Shown here: positions 1-6,123 of the stretch, in pieces
Layout of the letters: the number at the start of each line of letters is the position of its first letter
Numbering within the stretch: the first letter of the stretch is position 1
NCBI GenBank assembly: GCA_021779415.1
Contig: JAJYAS010000170.1
Location: 1-7,137, forward strand
DNA: 7,137 nucleotides
Direction: 5' to 3'
Source: Bacillota bacterium
Lineage (GTDB): Bacteria; Bacillota_B; Desulfitobacteriia; Desulfitobacteriales; Desulfitobacteriaceae
The notes under the pieces: generated by a model
Told to the model about the DNA's origin: nothing
Seen by the model: only the letters and a program-made list of their open reading frames with translations
Databases searched by the model: none
Translations under genes and position numbers: made by a program

Positions 1-1156
1 TACCTGCAATTAGTCCCCAAAATGGTGCTCCAACTCCAGCAATTGAAATGCCTGATAAAGTGAAAAGAAAAGTAATCAACGCGGCTTCTTTTTTTGTGTC
101 TTCCTGCATTGCAGACGTAAGACTTGAACTGATTGAACCAAATAATGCTAACCCGGTTATGACAACGATTAATTCGTTGGGGAAAATAGCAAAAACAGAA
201 ACGATTGTTGCCCCAAAAATGCCAAATATTATATAAAACAAACCCGCTGAAATCCCTGCAATATAGCGTTTATCAGGATCAGTATGGGCCTCCTTCCCCG
301 TACAGATCGCAGCGATGAGTGCTGATAAATTGATGCCGTGAGCGCCAAACGGCGCGAATAGGATTGACGCAATCCCAGTCGTTGTAATGAGTGGATTAAC
401 AGGAATATTATAGCCATCAGCCCTTAACACACCTATGCCAGTAGCATTTTGCGAAGCCATAGTAACAATACAAAGTGGTATGCCTAAACCTATCATTGAA
501 TTAAGTGAAAACGTGGGTTCAGTGAAGATTGGGTGAACGAGTGAAACGTTGACCCCTCCAAGTTTGACTATGTTGAGACTATAAGAAATCAATAAACCCA
601 AAAGCAAACTTATAACGACTGAATATCGAGGAAACCAGCGCTTGGAAACCATATAACACAATATCATGGGTAGTGCCAGCATCGGCAACTGTTTTAAAGA
701 GACAAATACATCTACACCAAACTTCAGTAGGATCCCCGCAAGCATTGCGGTGATGATGGAATAAGGGATCCGCTTCATAAAGGAGGAAAAAAGACCCGTA
801 AATCCAAGTATAGTAATCAGAACTCCCGCAAAAATGAATGCCCCTATCGAGTCCGAATAAGCATAAACACTCCAACCCGAGATTAGCATAACTGCTCCTG
901 GCGTTGACCACGCTGTTATCACCGGTGCATTGAACCTAATACTTAGAAGGATTGACGTCAGTCCACTAGCAATGGAAATTGCCCATATCCACGATGATAG
1001 ATTTGAATTGCTTAAGTTTGCGACCTTTGCGGCTTGAAAGATCAGGAGTACGGGTCCTGCAAACCCAATAGCAACGGCAATTAACCCAGCGACAATGGCA
1101 GAGATCGAAGCATCAGTCCTTATTTTTTTGAGCAATGAAACTATTGAGTAATCCAC
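1..1156 (-). CDS. benE: BenE-family benzoate/H+ symporter, 3' end cut by the window edge
   Basis: Reading the minus strand from a GTG at 1156 gives 385 codons with no stop up to the window edge. BenE proteins are usually about 390-400 residues, so only a short C-terminal tail is missing. The product is a very hydrophobic inner-membrane protein with roughly ten or more predicted membrane segments. Family signatures are visible: IFQAAK near residue 39, TAWSTPGAVML at 81-91, QNATGIGVLRADGY at 236-249, FGAHGINLSA at 270-279, and ICTGKEAHTDPDKRY at 284-298. Characterised relatives import benzoate with protons; the substrate here could be another aromatic acid. The start is fixed by an in-frame TAG at 1174-1172 and an AAAGG ribosome binding site at 1171-1167, ten bases before the GTG. 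It has its own promoter with two palindromic operators and lies behind an XRE-cupin regulator gene. The family call is strong, the exact substrate is not. Confidence 0.93.
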   Translation of the reverse strand, partial: MDYSIVSLLKKIRTDASISAIVAGLIAVAIGFAGPVLLIFQAAKVANLSNSNLSSWIWAISIASGLTSILLSIRFNAPVITAWSTPGAVMLISGWSVYAYSDSIGAFIFAGVLITILGFTGLFSSFMKRIPYSIITAMLAGILLKFGVDVFVSLKQLPMLALPMILCYMVSKRWFPRYSVVISLLLGLLISYSLNIVKLGGVNVSLVHPIFTEPTFSLNSMIGLGIPLCIVTMASQNATGIGVLRADGYNIPVNPLITTTGIASILFAPFGAHGINLSALIAAICTGKEAHTDPDKRYIAGISAGLFYIIFGIFGATIVSVFAIFPNELIVVITGLALFGSISSSLTSAMQEDTKKEAALITFLFTLSGISIAGVGAPFWGLIAG

Positions 1157-1184
1157 TTTACCACTACCTTTCTAGAAATTTTAC

Positions 1185-1196
1185 GCGTTATAACGC
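1185..1196. promoter_or_regulatory. Proximal palindromic operator GCGTTATAACGC
   Basis: This is the second exact copy of the 12-bp palindrome, with its centre 39 bp from the distal copy. It lies at about +8 to +19 relative to the inferred benE transcription start and upstream of the ribosome binding site. I saw no other copy of this word in the window, which supports a specific role at this promoter. Confidence 0.72.
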
Positions 1197-1209
1197 ACAT
1201 ATTCTGTAA

Positions 1210-1239
1210 AGTATATCACGCGTGCGTTATAACGCTCAA
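1210..1239 (-). promoter_or_regulatory. Probable sigma-A promoter of benE
   Basis: On the minus strand, TTGAGC at 1239-1234 (4 of 6 consensus positions) is followed after 18 bases by TATACT at 1215-1210 (5 of 6). Transcription would begin near 1203 and leave a leader of about 45 bases before the GTG at 1156. One palindrome overlaps the -35 box and spacer, and another lies just after the expected start site. That arrangement supports a repressed promoter. Confidence 0.7.
1224..1235. promoter_or_regulatory. Distal palindromic operator GCGTTATAACGC
   Basis: This is a perfect 12-bp palindrome, identical to the copy at 1185-1196. It covers the downstream end of the -35 box and the first part of the spacer of the benE promoter. 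It directly abuts and shares one base with a second short palindrome, CACGCGTG at 1217-1224. Binding here would exclude RNA polymerase. The likely ligand protein is the XRE-cupin regulator encoded at 1348-1896, by proximity only. Confidence 0.72.
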
Positions 1240-1282
1240 TAGCTTTGTCATAAAATATTTCTTTTACCCTTTACCCCAATTG

Positions 1283-1321
1283 AAAAAACACGACTAGGCA
1301 CATTTGCTTAGTCGTGTTTTT
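1283..1321 (-). terminator. Rho-independent terminator after the XRE-cupin gene
   Basis: A hairpin with arms 1284-1299 and 1306-1321 forms 16 pairs, including one G-U, around the loop at 1300-1305. In the minus direction the stem runs into a run of six T (1288-1283), which is partly included in the stem. The stem has A and T tracts on both sides, so it could also act on plus-strand transcripts. It lies 26 bases past the regulator's stop and separates that gene from benE. Confidence 0.85.
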
Positions 1322-1347
1322 ATGACAACAGCCTTCAATTTTTCTTG

Positions 1348-1896
1348 CTAAAAATAATAAATTAAATGGTTAAAACTGGCACATTTATCTGAAATATTAC
1401 GGTAAATGTGTTCTTTATTTGCCAAATAACGTATTGCATCCCCTTTATTCAACACAAATACGCTTTCTCCCGTGATTAGTTCTAGGATTCCATCAATAAG
1501 GCTGATATATTCTTCAACCCCCTCATCATGGGGGGGTGATCTATGACTACAGCCCGGTTCAAGTTCAATGATAAACATTTCAAATCCCCTATTGCTATCA
1601 AAAATGAATTGAGGATATATTCTCATCTGCCCATTTTCTTCAATTATAGGGTTAATTTCTGAGTGGGGTATTAAGAGAGTCGCTTTATCTTCCTCCCCAT
1701 CAGCTAGTAAGGAGGAAAACGATACTTTAAGTCCAGTTGCTATTTTCCAAAGGACATTTACGGTAGGAGTGGATTCCCCTCTTTCAATCTGCCCTAACAT
1801 AGCTTTACTGACGTTTGTAATTTCTGCAACTTTATCTAAACTTAGTCGACGCTTTTTTCTAACTGTGTTTAGATTTTTCCCAATATTCATTCTCAC
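1348..1896 (-). CDS. XRE-family transcriptional regulator with C-terminal cupin domain
   Basis: The protein has 182 residues, typical of XRE-cupin regulators. Residues 5-64 are a Cro/C1-type helix-turn-helix; the second helix pair spans about 20-40, with VSKAMLGQIERGES as the recognition segment, and STPTVNVLWKIA follows. Residues about 105-178 are a small cupin barrel with the segment H118-RSPPH123-DEGVEE (E128) and a glycine turn, KGD, near 151. Cupin domains in such regulators sense a small ligand or metal; the ligand here is unknown. The start is GTG at 1896, with GGAG eight bases upstream at 1908-1905; the ATG at 1890 would have worse spacing. It starts 15 bp after zapA with no terminator between, so it is probably co-transcribed with pheST-zapA. 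It precedes benE and its paired palindromes, which suggests it controls that transporter. A seven-C run falls within the codons for the cupin motif. Confidence 0.9.
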   Translation of the reverse strand: MRMNIGKNLNTVRKKRRLSLDKVAEITNVSKAMLGQIERGESTPTVNVLWKIATGLKVSFSSLLADGEEDKATLLIPHSEINPIIEENGQMRIYPQFIFDSNRGFEMFIIELEPGCSHRSPPHDEGVEEYISLIDGILELITGESVFVLNKGDAIRYLANKEHIYRNISDKCASFNHLIYYF

Positions 1897-1911
1897 TTTC
1901 AGTACTCCATG

Positions 1912-2169
1912 TTACTCTGTCTTCTCTCCGAGGAGTTGCATTAGAGTTTCTTGTTCTTCTCGCAACTTGGCGAGTTCATCGGCTAAATTTAGGGCGGTCA
2001 AAATAGAAATTTGGTGGACCCCTAAGCGAGGTAACCGTTGAGCGATCAAGCGCATCTTCTTATCGACTTCATGCGCCAACCCTTGAATATACGGTGCTGT
2101 TCCTTCACCGCGGACCACATGCTTTTCTCCAAAAATCTCAACGGTGATTTTAATTGGTTCATGTGTCAC
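1912..2169 (-). CDS. zapA: Cell division protein ZapA
   Basis: This 85-residue protein has the usual length and pattern of Firmicute ZapA. The N-terminal part is a short beta segment, IKITVEIFGEKHVVRG. Next comes a helix with YIQGLAHEVDKKM at about 27-39. The C-terminal helix, from about residue 52 to the end, contains LTALNLADELAKL and is likely a coiled coil. ZapA binds FtsZ at midcell and promotes bundling of its protofilaments. The start codon is GTG at 2169, preceded by GAGGG six bases upstream (2180-2176). It lies 29 bp after pheT with no terminator between, an arrangement known in Clostridia and Bacilli relatives, and is followed after 15 bp by the XRE-cupin gene. It most likely depends on the T-box promoter for transcription. 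Confidence 0.92.
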   Translation of the reverse strand: MTHEPIKITVEIFGEKHVVRGEGTAPYIQGLAHEVDKKMRLIAQRLPRLGVHQISILTALNLADELAKLREEQETLMQLLGEKTE

Positions 2170-2198
2170 AGATTTCCCTCGCTCTCTCTTTTACTCCT

Positions 2199-4604
2199 CT
2201 ATTTTCGCCATTCCGCGCCAAACTCCTGCTGAATTCCCTCCAGAATGTGCGAATTTAGTAGATTTACTTCTTCATCCGTCAATGTCCGGTCTAAGGACTG
2301 GTAGCGTAATGAAAACGCTAAGCTTTTACGATCATCGGGTATAGGTTTTCCCGTATAGACATCAAATATCTCGACTTGTTGCAGTAATTCCCCACCCAGT
2401 TTTCGCATCCTAGCCATAACAGCGTCAGCCGAAGTTTCTTTGGCAACGACGACCGCCAGATCCCTTTGTATGGCAGGAAAACGAGGGATAGAATGGGCAC
2501 GAACCGTTTGTCTCATTCGCGTAAATAATGGGGCTAACTCTAATTCGAAGACGACCACCCGTTCAAGTTCCCACTCCTTTTCCAGAGCAGGATGAATTTC
2601 TCCGAGAAATCCTATGCATTGGTTGAGAAGGTAAATATCTGTGGAACGCCCCGGATGCAATAAGCCTTGATTCTCGGCTCTACGATAGTCTAATTTAAGT
2701 CCAAGTTCCCGAGCCACTTCTTCTATAATTCCTTTAAGGTAATAAAAATCATACTCCGTTGACTGGTTTAACCAATGCCTTCCGCTCTTTCCCACGGCGA
2801 CCCCAGCCACTCGCAATTCTTCTCGAGGAAGCTTCTGTAAAGGTTGCTCCTCCCCCCAATACGTATTCCCAATCTCAAAAATACTTACATCCGTATTGCG
2901 ACGAGCAACATTGCGGGAAGCTACATCGAGGAGTCCAGGCACCAGTGATGTGCGCATCACGCTGAGTTCCTCCCGCAACGGATTAAGTAGGGGAATTGAA
3001 TGCTTAGCACTCCCCCACTGGGCATCTGTGGTTGCGCGAGTGAATGTATAGGTCATTACCTCATCCATTCCGGATTGTACTAAGGTCTTGCGCAACTTAC
3101 GGCGAAACTCCTGTTCAGGGGTTCTTCTGCCTTGTGTTTGATCCCCTTGGGGTAGAGTTGTTGGAATTCGGTCATACCCGATCAAACGGGCGACCTCTTC
3201 CATAAGATCTTCTTCGATTTCAATATCTGAGCGGTAACTTGGGATCTCAACGTGGAATAGACCTGCTTGTTCCTCATACTTAAAGTTCAGGTCATCCAGA
3301 ACTTGGCGGATCTCTGCCGTCGTAAGCTCTACGCCAAGCACAGTTGACGTATGTTGGACAGAAATACTCACTTGTCGCTGTGGAGGAAGCTTCTTCACTT
3401 CATCCACGATAGCAACAGGGCGCCCCGCTCCTAAGTCTAGCAGCAATTCACAAACCCGTCCCAGTGTGGCCACAATTCCGTGTGTATCAACGCCCTTTTC
3501 GAAGCGATTAGAGGCCTCGGACCTGAGTCCCAAGCGCCTGCTTGTTCGGCGGACACTCACTCCGGAAAAATGTGCGGATTCAATCATGAGCCGTCTCGTA
3601 TCCTGAGTCACTTCACTGTCCAACCCGCCCATTACGCCAGCCACTGCCAAAGCTTGCTGGTCATCCGCAATAAGCAAGGTATCTGTTTGAAGTTTCCGTT
3701 CCACCCCATCTAATGTGTTAATTTTTTCTCCGAGCTTAGCAGCGCGAACGTGAACATCTCCCTGTATCTTATCTCTGTCAAAGGCATGCAGCGGTTGTCC
3801 CATTTCCAGCATACAGTAATTTGTAATATCCACAATATTGCTGATGGGGCGAACTCCCGCAGCTTTAAGCCGTCGCTGCATCCACTCAGGAGAGGGAGCA
3901 ATGTGAACATCTTCAACTATTAGACCCGCATATCGCCAACATAACGATTCATCTTCAATGATAATCCGAAGATCTTGGACTGTCGGCAGAGAAAGCACTT
4001 GATTCTGTTCTGCCCATTTCGGCAAATGGGGCTTTTTCCCTGTGAGACTCGCTACTTCACGAGCGACATTCACCATAGCCAAACAATCTGGACGGTTCGG
4101 GTAAAGTTCCAAGTCTAAAACACTGTCTTCACGGCCTAAATAGTGACCAAAGTTCTCGCCTATAGGAGCATCTTGTGGCAAAACAAGGATCCCGCCCTCA
4201 CTGCGATCCAATCCTACCGTTCCATCAAGCAGGAGTTCTTCACGAGAACACAACATGCCTAGAGAGACAACCCCTCTAAGTTTGGACTTCCGAATGGAAA
4301 GCTCATTGGGGAGAGTTGCCCCTACCATGGCCACCGGAATCCGGTCACCGGCCAACAAGTTTTGTGCTCCTGTAACAATCGTCACTTCTTCTTGACCAAC
4401 GTTCACAACACAAACCCACAGGCGGTCTGCATCTGGATGCTTTGTTAAATTAACGATTTCTCCAATTACCACTTTTCCGAACCCTTTATTCAGGTTCTCG
4501 ACTTCCTCAACTTCAATCCCGCCACGAGTTAACGTTTCCGCCAAATCTTCTGCACTCTGATCGACATCAACCAGTTCGCGCAACCACTCCAAACTGACTT
4601 TCAT
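2199..4604 (-). CDS. pheT: Phenylalanine--tRNA ligase beta subunit
   Basis: This 801-residue protein has the full bacterial length and is the large subunit of the cytoplasmic alpha2-beta2 enzyme that attaches phenylalanine to tRNA-Phe. In order, it shows an EMAP/Myf-like tRNA-binding domain at about 40-150 (VIGEIVNLTKHPDADRLWVC), the B3/B4 module at about 210-385 that carries editing in characterised enzymes (ISNIVDITNYCMLEMGQPLH), the B5 domain at about 400-475, a non-catalytic class II synthetase-like core at about 480-685, and a C-terminal FDX-ACB anticodon-binding domain from about 705 (FPAIQRDLAVVV). The start is ATG at 4604, with a very strong GGGGGAAAGG site that begins right after the pheS stop. 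The gap to pheS is only 12 bp, consistent with coupled expression of the two subunits. No frameshift or missing domain was seen. Confidence 0.98.
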   Translation of the reverse strand: MKVSLEWLRELVDVDQSAEDLAETLTRGGIEVEEVENLNKGFGKVVIGEIVNLTKHPDADRLWVCVVNVGQEEVTIVTGAQNLLAGDRIPVAMVGATLPNELSIRKSKLRGVVSLGMLCSREELLLDGTVGLDRSEGGILVLPQDAPIGENFGHYLGREDSVLDLELYPNRPDCLAMVNVAREVASLTGKKPHLPKWAEQNQVLSLPTVQDLRIIIEDESLCWRYAGLIVEDVHIAPSPEWMQRRLKAAGVRPISNIVDITNYCMLEMGQPLHAFDRDKIQGDVHVRAAKLGEKINTLDGVERKLQTDTLLIADDQQALAVAGVMGGLDSEVTQDTRRLMIESAHFSGVSVRRTSRRLGLRSEASNRFEKGVDTHGIVATLGRVCELLLDLGAGRPVAIVDEVKKLPPQRQVSISVQHTSTVLGVELTTAEIRQVLDDLNFKYEEQAGLFHVEIPSYRSDIEIEEDLMEEVARLIGYDRIPTTLPQGDQTQGRRTPEQEFRRKLRKTLVQSGMDEVMTYTFTRATTDAQWGSAKHSIPLLNPLREELSVMRTSLVPGLLDVASRNVARRNTDVSIFEIGNTYWGEEQPLQKLPREELRVAGVAVGKSGRHWLNQSTEYDFYYLKGIIEEVARELGLKLDYRRAENQGLLHPGRSTDIYLLNQCIGFLGEIHPALEKEWELERVVVFELELAPLFTRMRQTVRAHSIPRFPAIQRDLAVVVAKETSADAVMARMRKLGGELLQQVEIFDVYTGKPIPDDRKSLAFSLRYQSLDRTLTDEEVNLLNSHILEGIQQEFGAEWRK

Positions 4605-4616
4605 GACCTTTCCCCC

Positions 4617-5639
4617 TTAAAACTGCTGCAAAAAGCGCAAGTCATTATCGAACAAGAGTCTCATATCTTCAATCCCAAATTTCAACATAGCGATACGCTC
4701 TACCCCCATGCCAAAAGCAAATCCCGTCACTTCCTTCGGATTATAGCCCCCCATTTCCAGGACCCTTGGGTGAACCATTCCTGAACCTAATATTTCAATC
4801 CAGCCAGTCCCTTTACAAAGACGGCATCCCGCTCCTCCACAAAGCATGCAGGAAACATCCACTTCGGCGCTGGGTTCAGTGAACGGGAAAAAGCTTGGCC
4901 TCAAACGGATTTCGCGGGATTCGCCGAACATTTGGCGGGAGAAATTCAAAAGAATCCCTTTAAGGTCAGACATGCGGATTCCACGGTCAACAACAAGCCC
5001 CTCGACCTGGTGAAACATGGGAGAATGCGTTGCGTCGTCATCGTTGCGATACACCTTCCCTGGGGCAATAATTTTCACTGGGAGATGAGGATGAAGTTTC
5101 TCCATCGTTCGAATCTGAACTGGTGAGGTTTGGGTACGCAGCAAAATTTCCTCCGTAATATAGAAAGAATCTTGCATTTCGCGAGCCGGGTGTTCCTTAG
5201 GAAGATTGAGCGCTTCAAAGTTATAGTAATCCGACTCAATTTCCGGTCCTTCGGCAATTTGAAATCCCATCCCTAAAAAGATATCTTCAATCTCCTCCAC
5301 AACCTGAGTCAGGGGGTGAAGATGTCCACGTTGCACACGCATTCCCGGTAAAGTAATGTCAATTCGTTCCGTAGCCAACCGTTTCTCTAAGGCCATGGAG
5401 TCCAACTCTGCACTACGTTCTTCCCAAGCATTTTCTAAACGACTACGCACTTCATTGACCACTTGGCCCATAATCGGCCGTTCTTCATGGCTTAGACTAC
5501 CCATTTGACGTAGCAAGGCCGTAAGCGAGCCCTTTTTACCAAGGACCTTCACTTTGAGCTCTTGGAGCGCTTCTGGCTTGTCCAGCTCTTTCAGTGCTCG
5601 TAATGTTTCCTCGCCAATGCGTTGTATTTCATTCTTCAA
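4617..5639 (-). CDS. pheS: Phenylalanine--tRNA ligase alpha subunit
   Basis: This 340-residue protein is the catalytic subunit that activates phenylalanine with ATP. Residues 1-90 form an N-terminal coiled-coil arm that contacts tRNA in known structures. The class II core follows, with [15 protein letters not shown] at 107-121, motif 2 around [18 protein letters not shown] at 194-211, and motif 3 at [10 protein letters not shown], 306-315. Four cysteines at 264, 267, 272 and 275 form a CxxC-x4-CxxC cluster that could hold a metal; similar clusters occur in other Firmicute PheS proteins. The start is TTG at 5639, preceded by AAAGGGTGAG (5654-5645), which ends five bases before it; no nearby ATG is in frame. 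It is the first gene after the T-box leader, so transcription should rise when tRNA-Phe is uncharged. Confidence 0.98.
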   Translation of the reverse strand: MKNEIQRIGEETLRALKELDKPEALQELKVKVLGKKGSLTALLRQMGSLSHEERPIMGQVVNEVRSRLENAWEERSAELDSMALEKRLATERIDITLPGMRVQRGHLHPLTQVVEEIEDIFLGMGFQIAEGPEIESDYYNFEALNLPKEHPAREMQDSFYITEEILLRTQTSPVQIRTMEKLHPHLPVKIIAPGKVYRNDDDATHSPMFHQVEGLVVDRGIRMSDLKGILLNFSRQMFGESREIRLRPSFFPFTEPSAEVDVSCMLCGGAGCRLCKGTGWIEILGSGMVHPRVLEMGGYNPKEVTGFAFGMGVERIAMLKFGIEDMRLLFDNDLRFLQQF

Positions 5640-5800
5640 ATTAACTCACCCTTTCCCAATCCATCCAGTCTTACTTTCCTTTGTATTCTTACCTTGAATA
5701 TCCTGTCCAAGTCATGGCTAGCATCAAGTCTCTAGGCACAGGATAAGACTTAAGTTGAACTTATCCCACACTCGAAACATATACTTCTAACTGATAAAAT
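5640..5800 (-). other. Untranslated leader between T-box terminator and pheS, with alternative hairpins
   Basis: About 160 bases without a credible gene lie between the T-tract of the T-box terminator and the TTG start of pheS. They hold the pheS ribosome binding site and two hairpins that cannot form together. One pairs 5766-5760 with 5747-5741 (GGATAAG with CTTATCC). The other pairs 5745-5738 with 5706-5699 (TATCCTGT with ACAGGATA). Both use the bases at 5741-5745. No T-tract follows either one, so they are not obvious terminators. A function is possible but not shown. Confidence 0.45.
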
Positions 5801-5832
5801 AAAAAAAACGCCCGCCCCTGGAAAGGGACGAG
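5801..5832 (-). terminator. T-box leader terminator
   Basis: In the minus direction, CTCGTCCC (5832-5825) pairs with GGGGCGGG (5818-5811) around a six-base loop, giving eight pairs with two G-U. CG and eight T (5808-5801) follow. The left arm is the same segment that closes the antiterminator, so the two structures exclude each other, as required for T-box attenuation. Confidence 0.9.
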
Positions 5833-6087
5833 AGTTACTCTCGTGGTACCACCCTAGTTTGGCTAATTTAGCCACACTCAAGCTCCCATTAACGGTGGAA
5901 AACCGGGCCAACCTACATGATCAGAAGGCCACTCCCAGGCGAAATTTAACCTCTCCGTCAATCAACTGAGGTAGGTACCTTCTTAGCTGGCTCACAGTCC
6001 ATGGCCATGCCTCCCTTAAAAGAAAATACTCCTTTTAACCCGATCATCGCATTGTTATTGAGTTCGATTAAACTATTAGCGTATTTA
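5801..6087 (-). ncRNA. T-box leader responsive to tRNA-Phe, upstream of pheS
   Basis: The T-box sequence AGGGTGGTACCACG is at 5855-5842. It forms the standard antiterminator: AGGG (5855-5852) pairs with CCCT (5827-5824), the bases TGGTACC are bulged, and ACGAGAG (5844-5838) pairs with CTCTCGT (5834-5828). Upstream, GATGATCGGG and AGTA (6030-6027) mark the 5' side of stem I. On its 3' side, the UUC at 5943-5941 followed by GCCTGGGAG fits the specifier position, with CCTG (5939-5936) facing CGGG (6042-6039). UUC is a Phe codon, matching the downstream pheST genes. A stem III-like hairpin, TGGCT/AGCCA, lies just before the T-box. Uncharged tRNA-Phe pairs with the specifier and its free CCA end pairs with TGGT in the bulge, which favours readthrough. 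The 5' end is inferred from the promoter; the distal part of stem I was not resolved by eye. Confidence 0.95.
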
Positions 6088-6093
6088 CAAAAA

Positions 6094-6123
6094 ATTATAG
6101 CATAACTCGGCTATGTATTACAA
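6094..6123 (-). promoter_or_regulatory. Promoter of the T-box-pheST operon
   Basis: A perfect TATAAT at 6099-6094 carries the extended TGn element (TGCTATAAT). It is preceded after 18 bases by TTGTAA at 6123-6118 (4 of 6). Transcription should begin near 6087. The -35 box coincides with the last Leu codon and the TAA stop of the RNA methyltransferase gene, so the two units are packed without a spacer. No terminator is visible between the methyltransferase gene and the T-box, whose own terminator would also act on upstream transcripts. Confidence 0.85.

Noticed and set aside
48..236. Small plus-strand open frame of 62 codons
   Set aside because: It lies wholly opposite the BenE coding frame, has no family features, and no ribosome binding site was evident.
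229..911. Two short minus-strand open frames suggesting a degraded gene
   Set aside because: They are out-of-frame readings of the same strand. The real frame from GTG 1156 is continuous and gives a full BenE sequence, so nothing is broken.
1217..1224. CACGCGTG palindrome as a separate third operator
   Set aside because: It is only 8 bp, occurs once, and shares a base with the distal 12-bp palindrome, so I note it there rather than call it a site.
1530..1536. Seven-G run taken as a sequencing frameshift in the regulator gene
   Set aside because: The regulator frame continues normally on both sides and gives a full-length cupin domain, so no error is needed.
1769..2344. Overlapping plus-strand open frames across the regulator, zapA and the end of pheT
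   Set aside because: They are antisense to well-supported genes and read as arbitrary protein with no recognisable domain.
3710..3916. Minus-strand open frame inside pheT
   Set aside because: It is a shifted reading of pheT, whose own frame is intact through this region.
4932..5257. Open frames on both strands inside pheS
   Set aside because: Both overlap the conserved catalytic core of PheS and have no independent support.
5640..5800. A small leader peptide gene upstream of pheS
   Set aside because: No start codon with a good ribosome binding site and a Phe-rich frame was found, and the T-box already explains amino acid control.
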